Source of the DNA: Spongiibacter tropicus DSM 19543 | GTDB lineage: Bacteria; Pseudomonadota; Gammaproteobacteria; Pseudomonadales; Spongiibacteraceae | Direction of reading: 5' to 3' | NCBI RefSeq assembly: GCF_000420325.1 | Contig: NZ_ATUS01000001.1 | Span: 872,463 to 936,462 of the forward strand | Length of the DNA: 64,000 nucleotides | Shown here: in pieces, positions 60,385 to 64,000 of the stretch | How the letters are laid out: every line of letters starts with the position of its first letter | Position numbering within the stretch: position 1 is the first letter of the stretch | Notes under the pieces: model-generated | The model's input: the letters and a program-made list of their open reading frames with translations, nothing else | Database searches by the model: none | Told to the model about the DNA's origin: nothing | Translations under genes and position numbers: made by a program

Positions 60385-62982
60385 TCAGAACTCTTCCCAC
60401 TCATCGCTGCCGGAGACACGCTTGCCGCCACCAATGCTGCGGGGCGCCTCGCCGCCTCGGGGAGCCGAAGCTGCCGTGCGCGAAGCCAGCGAGTGAACCG
60501 GTGCCGGTTTCGAAGCATAGCCGGGCGATGCCGCCGGTGCCGCTTCCACTTCGCCGGTGTTGAACAGTGACATACGCTCACTCAGTCCCTTCGAGAGATT
60601 ATCCATCGACTGGCTGGCCGCGGCGGCCTCTTCCACCAGAGCGGCGTTCTCCTGAGTCACCTTATCCATCTCGGAAACCGCTTTGTTCACCTGTTCAATG
60701 CCCGCAGACTGCTCCTGACTGGCCAGAGCAATCTCGGAAATGATATCCGACACTTTCTTAACGCTCTGTACAATCTCTTCCAGAGTCGACCCGGACTCGT
60801 CGATCAGGCGAGAGCCCTCTTCGACTTTTTCCACGCTGTCCTTGATAAGGGTTTTGATTTCCTTGGCCGCTTCGGCGCTGCGCTGAGCGAGGTTGCGCAC
60901 CTCGGAAGCCACCACCGCAAAGCCGCGCCCCTGCTCGCCTGCCCGCGCCGCTTCAACCGCGGCATTCAGTGCCAGCAGGTTGGTCTGGAAAGCAATCTCG
61001 TCGATGACGCCGATAATGTCGGAGATGCGTTTCGACGACGCGTTGATCTCGCGCATGGCACCCACGGCCCGGCCGACGACATCGCCGCCCTTCTCTGCCT
61101 GCCCGCGTGCGCCCGACGCCAGATTGTTTGCCTGCGCGGCATTCTCCGCATTCTGTTTTACGGTGGCGGTGAACTGCTCAACACTGGACGCCGTTTCTTC
61201 CAGCGATGCCGCCTGGGCCTCCGTGCGATTCGACAGGTCGAGGTTGCCCTCGGCAATCTCTGAGGCAGAGCTGCGAATACCCTGCGCTGCCTCGCGAATT
61301 TCCACCACCATGTTTTTCAGATTGAGTACCGAACGATTTACCGCGTCTTGCATGGCGGCAAACTGGCCCTGGTACTGGCCTTCCATCACCTGCATCAGGT
61401 CGCCCTCGGCCAGCGCTTCCATCACTTTGGAGCTTTCGGCCAGCGGCTGTGCGATGGTGTCCATTAACTGGTTCAGGCCGACGCCCAGACGCTGCAGGAA
61501 GCCGACGTTCGCCTCGGTATCAATTCGCGACTCCAAGCGACCGGCAATGGCGCCATCGACCAGTTCGCGAATCTGCTCTTCGGCATTATTCTGCTCGCTG
61601 ACAATCGCATCCATCAGGCCATTAATGACGTTAACCAGACGCTGCATAAAGCCTTCGTAGCGGTCGGCATTCAGGCGCTCATCCAGATGTCCGGCTGCCG
61701 CGGCGGAAATCAGCGACGAAATCTGCCGCTCGGCATCTTTCTGCTCGGTGATGTCTTTCCACTCCACCATATTGCCGGCATATTCGCCTTTGGGGCCGAG
61801 GATCGCCGTGGCGTTCACCTGAAACTCCAAGTCCGCGACCTGAATTTCCGCCTTGGCAGGCAGCGCTTTCAGGTTCGCCAGCAGCGCGCGCTGGTGCTCG
61901 GGTTTCTTGTGGAACATGTCGATGTTCTTGCCCACCAGATTGTCGGCATCGAAACCGGGAAAGCGCTCTCGAAGCACGTCTTCCCGCTTCTTCATCATGC
62001 TGACAACCGCCGGGTTGGCGTAAGTAATATTCAGGTCGGCATCGCAAATCATGAAGTTGGCATCTGCCCCATCCATTGCCGACTGCAGGCGTGCCACTTC
62101 TGTTTCGCGTGCCCGCTGTGCCGTCACGTCCAACCACTCCAGCGTATTGCCCACATAGTTGCCCTTGCTGTCGATCTGGGCCGTCACATTGATATTGAAC
62201 GTAAGGTCACCCACGTGAATATCGGCGGAATGTGGCAGGTTGGCCGGATCCGCCAGCATGCGGCGCTGATGTTCCGGGTGTTTGTGGAAGATATCGATAC
62301 AGGTGCCGACAATGTTGTCGACATCAAAAGTGGGATACACCGACTGCAGGGCATCGCGGTGATTGCTCATCAAGGTGTTGGTCGCCCCGTTCACATAGGT
62401 CACCACAAAGTCGCGATCAATCATCATGATCGCGGTCATGGCATTGTCCACCGCCGTTTGCAAACGCGCGACCTGTACTTCGTGAGCGCGCTCTTCGGTC
62501 ACATCGAGCCATTCCAGCGTGTTGCCGATGTAATTGCCTTTGTCGTCAATCTGCGCCGTGACGTTGATATTGAAGATCAGCTCGCCCACGTGAATATCCG
62601 CGGAGTGAGGCAGATTGGCCGGATCGGCCAGCATGCCACGCTGGTGCGCAGGGTTCTTGTGGAAAACGTCGATGCAGGTGCCAATAATATTTTCGACATC
62701 GAAGCCGGGGTAGACGCTTGCCAGTGCATCGCCGTGACGGCTCAGCAGCTCGCGTGTTGCATCGTTGACGTAGGTCACCACCAGGTCACGGTCGACCATC
62801 ATGATCGCCGTCATGGCGCCACCGACCGCCGTTCGCCAGCGCGCAATCTCGGTTTGCAATGCTGCACTGCTCGTCGTTGACCGGGGTTTCGCCGCCGCGG
62901 TTTTACGGGCGGCAGGCTTGCGAGCCGCCGTCTTCTTGGTCGCACTGGCCTTGCCCGGTGCCTGATCGTTCTGTGCAGCCAT
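60385..62982 (-). CDS. soluble methyl-accepting chemotaxis protein with three PAS domains
   Basis: ATG 62982 follows AGGAGAG; the product has 865 residues and no membrane helix. The order is: a Lys/Ala-rich tail (1-40), PAS1 (51-175), PAS2 (176-300), PAS3 (301-425), HAMP-like helices (about 425-560), and the MCP signalling hairpin (about 570-805) with the conserved tip [21 protein letters not shown] split by residues 662-682. A Pro/Ala linker and the C-terminal pentapeptide EWEEF follow. The PAS units repeat with an exact 125-residue period, and PAS1 and PAS2 are nearly identical. It signals to a CheA-CheW array not encoded here. Confidence 0.93.
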   Translation of the reverse strand: MAAQNDQAPGKASATKKTAARKPAARKTAAAKPRSTTSSAALQTEIARWRTAVGGAMTAIMMVDRDLVVTYVNDATRELLSRHGDALASVYPGFDVENIIGTCIDVFHKNPAHQRGMLADPANLPHSADIHVGELIFNINVTAQIDDKGNYIGNTLEWLDVTEERAHEVQVARLQTAVDNAMTAIMMIDRDFVVTYVNGATNTLMSNHRDALQSVYPTFDVDNIVGTCIDIFHKHPEHQRRMLADPANLPHSADIHVGDLTFNINVTAQIDSKGNYVGNTLEWLDVTAQRARETEVARLQSAMDGADANFMICDADLNITYANPAVVSMMKKREDVLRERFPGFDADNLVGKNIDMFHKKPEHQRALLANLKALPAKAEIQVADLEFQVNATAILGPKGEYAGNMVEWKDITEQKDAERQISSLISAAAAGHLDERLNADRYEGFMQRLVNVINGLMDAIVSEQNNAEEQIRELVDGAIAGRLESRIDTEANVGFLQRLGVGLNQLMDTIAQPLAESSKVMEALAEGDLMQVMEGQYQGQFAAMQDAVNRSVLNLKNMVVEIREAAQGIRSSASEIAEGNLDLSNRTEAQAASLEETASSVEQFTATVKQNAENAAQANNLASGARGQAEKGGDVVGRAVGAMREINASSKRISDIIGVIDEIAFQTNLLALNAAVEAARAGEQGRGFAVVASEVRNLAQRSAEAAKEIKTLIKDSVEKVEEGSRLIDESGSTLEEIVQSVKKVSDIISEIALASQEQSAGIEQVNKAVSEMDKVTQENAALVEEAAAASQSMDNLSKGLSERMSLFNTGEVEAAPAASPGYASKPAPVHSLASRTAASAPRGGEAPRSIGGGKRVSGSDEWEEF
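61708..62832 (-). repeat. three tandem 375-bp coding repeats (PAS domains)
   Basis: Units at 62832-62458, 62457-62083 and 62082-61708 each encode 125 residues in register (AMTAIMM..DRD.VVTYVN, FHK.P.HQR, LP.-A-[DE]-I-x-V in each). Units 1 and 2 are highly similar, and unit 3 is diverged, with [16 protein letters not shown] in place of the first motif. The pattern suggests serial duplication with the latest event between units 1 and 2. Confidence 0.8.
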
Positions 62983-63082
62983 TTTTTCTCTCCTTTGGAG
63001 CACATGCGACTGAGTTGCGCTGTACTCCGTATTGACTCGTTGTTGGTAAATTTATCGTTCTGCGGCCTGTGACGGCCTTTAT

Positions 63083-63928
63083 TCACTGTCGCTTGTAGAT
63101 CGTTCTGCCGATAAGTTTGTATTGATTGTTTACCGTGGACAGGTTTTCCGAATGTCCAATAATTAAAATGCCGCCGGGGCGCTGAAGCTGCATCAGCTTG
63201 GCAAAGATTTTTCTTTGCAGATCCTTATCGAAATAAATGATGACATTGCGGAAAAAGATCACATCAAAGGGCCCGCGCACCGGCCAGTCATCCAACAGGT
63301 TCAGTTGCTTGAAACTGATCAGCCGACTCAGCTCGGGCTTCACTCTCACCTTCCCTTGAGAGCGACCTTTTCCTTTCAGGAACCAACGCGACTTTCTTTC
63401 GGCAGGAATATCGGCAATGCGGTCGGCGTCGTACACCCCGTCAGCAGCGCGCTGCAATACCGAGGTATCGATATCGGTGGCAAGAATACGAATATCCCAG
63501 GCGTCGGCATTGGGAAGGCTTTCGAGCACGGTCATGGCAATGGTGTAAGGCTCTTCACCGCTGCTGCAGCCCAGCGACCATATCCGCAAGCGTCGACTGC
63601 CGTTGCCGCCGTTATTCAAATACTCACGCAGAAAATCAAAATGGTGGGGCTCGCGATAAAAGCTGGTGAAGTTGGTGGTAATCGCATTGATGAATTCAAC
63701 GCGCTCATCATCGCCATTCGCTGAATCAAGAAAGTCGATGTAATCCGAAAAGTCTTTTAAACCGAGGCGTCGAATACGTTTGGCAAAGCGGCTGTAAACC
63801 AATTGGCGCTTCTCGTCGCTGATATTAATTCCAGTGCGACTGATCACCATATCTTTAAGACGATTAAAATCCTTGTCAGTAAAGGCAAATTCAAAATTAC
63901 TTGTTGTTGACGGACAGGGACTGCTCAC
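63083..63928 (-). CDS. cheR: chemotaxis protein methyltransferase CheR
   Basis: The 281-residue protein has the alpha N-terminal domain (FEFAFTDKDFNRLKDMVISRTGINIS...YSRFAKRIRRLG) and the SAM methyltransferase domain with RIWSLGCSSGEEPYTIAM (about 130) and FDVIFFRNVIIYFDK. It adds methyl groups to receptor glutamates; its beta-subdomain could dock the EWEEF tail of the neighbouring receptor. The start is GTG 63928 without a good ribosome site; an in-frame stop lies at 63976-63974. It is 100 bases upstream of the receptor gene. Confidence 0.95.
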   Translation of the reverse strand: MSSPCPSTTSNFEFAFTDKDFNRLKDMVISRTGINISDEKRQLVYSRFAKRIRRLGLKDFSDYIDFLDSANGDDERVEFINAITTNFTSFYREPHHFDFLREYLNNGGNGSRRLRIWSLGCSSGEEPYTIAMTVLESLPNADAWDIRILATDIDTSVLQRAADGVYDADRIADIPAERKSRWFLKGKGRSQGKVRVKPELSRLISFKQLNLLDDWPVRGPFDVIFFRNVIIYFDKDLQRKIFAKLMQLQRPGGILIIGHSENLSTVNNQYKLIGRTIYKRQ

Positions 63929-63932
63929 AGTT

Positions 63933-64000
63933 ATGGACTCAACACCAAAAGAAGAAAGCGTATTTGAAGTAGATCACAGCGTTTTCTCCGCAAGACATAA
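63933..64000 (+). CDS. possible 5' end of a divergent gene (cut by window end)
   Basis: ATG 63933 opens a frame without stop to the window edge (starts MDSTPKEESVFEVDH). The composition is hydrophilic, but only about 22 codons are present and there is no clear ribosome site. The minus strand here could instead hold leader sequence of cheR. Confidence 0.25.
   Translation, partial: MDSTPKEESVFEVDHSVFSARH

Overview
The window reads as the chromosome of a fairly GC-rich, Gram-negative gammaproteobacterium. Three things suggest this: an outer-membrane and periplasmic gene set (PBP1B, DsbD, RND efflux, YajG-type lipoprotein, DUF481 barrel); a Vfr-like Crp; and the run dsbD-aroQ-accB-accC-prmA-DUF3426-dusB-fis-purH-purD-RetS-like kinase, an order I recall from Pseudomonas aeruginosa. 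Gene content and codon style fit a marine Cellvibrionales/Spongiibacteraceae-like relative of Pseudomonas, but that placement is inference. I see no rRNA, tRNA, CRISPR, prophage or insertion sequence.

Layout. 0-19 kb: mixed housekeeping and envelope genes. These are a DUF481 barrel, a Crp/Fnr regulator divergent from a class II aldolase/Mpo1/DUF6868 operon with a perfect palindrome between them, PanE, a fatty-acid desaturase, two tandem transglutaminase-like proteins, a DUF2157/GDYXXLXY pair, a KefB-like antiporter, a LOG protein, a ModF-like double ABC ATPase, PBP1B and a PfkB-type sugar/nucleoside kinase. 19.3-25.6 kb: soxR divergent from a MexHI-OpmD-like RND efflux operon, with a recognisable SoxR-type promoter (19-bp spacer containing the dyad). 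25.6-28.6 kb: a MarR regulator divergent from an overlapping three-gene redox unit (AhpD-like, GNAT, AzoR), then a GATase.

28.7-33.7 kb is the accessory part: small or unknown genes, all on the minus strand, progressively richer in A+T. Two intergenic spots share an 18-20 nt element and, with a third weaker one, look like integron attC sites placed between the genes. No integrase is visible, so this could be a cassette cluster lacking the integrase. Two of the proteins carry an endonuclease-like E-[LV]-[DQ]-x-x-S-H pattern.

34-50 kb is a conserved core: YajG/DUF2333/PCuAC on one strand, then dsbD through to the RetS-like hybrid kinase and coq7. The RetS-like protein keeps its phospho-acceptor His but has lost the canonical ATP-binding boxes. 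50-59 kb: OsmC, crp (vfr), rapA, trxC, an alpha/beta hydrolase, tpm, DUF2798 and a LysR regulator. 59-64 kb: a ComFB-family gene and a chemotaxis-type group cheB-mcp-cheR. The soluble receptor has three exact-period PAS repeats, a Lys/Ala-rich tail like histone H1, and a C-terminal CheR-tether-like pentapeptide.
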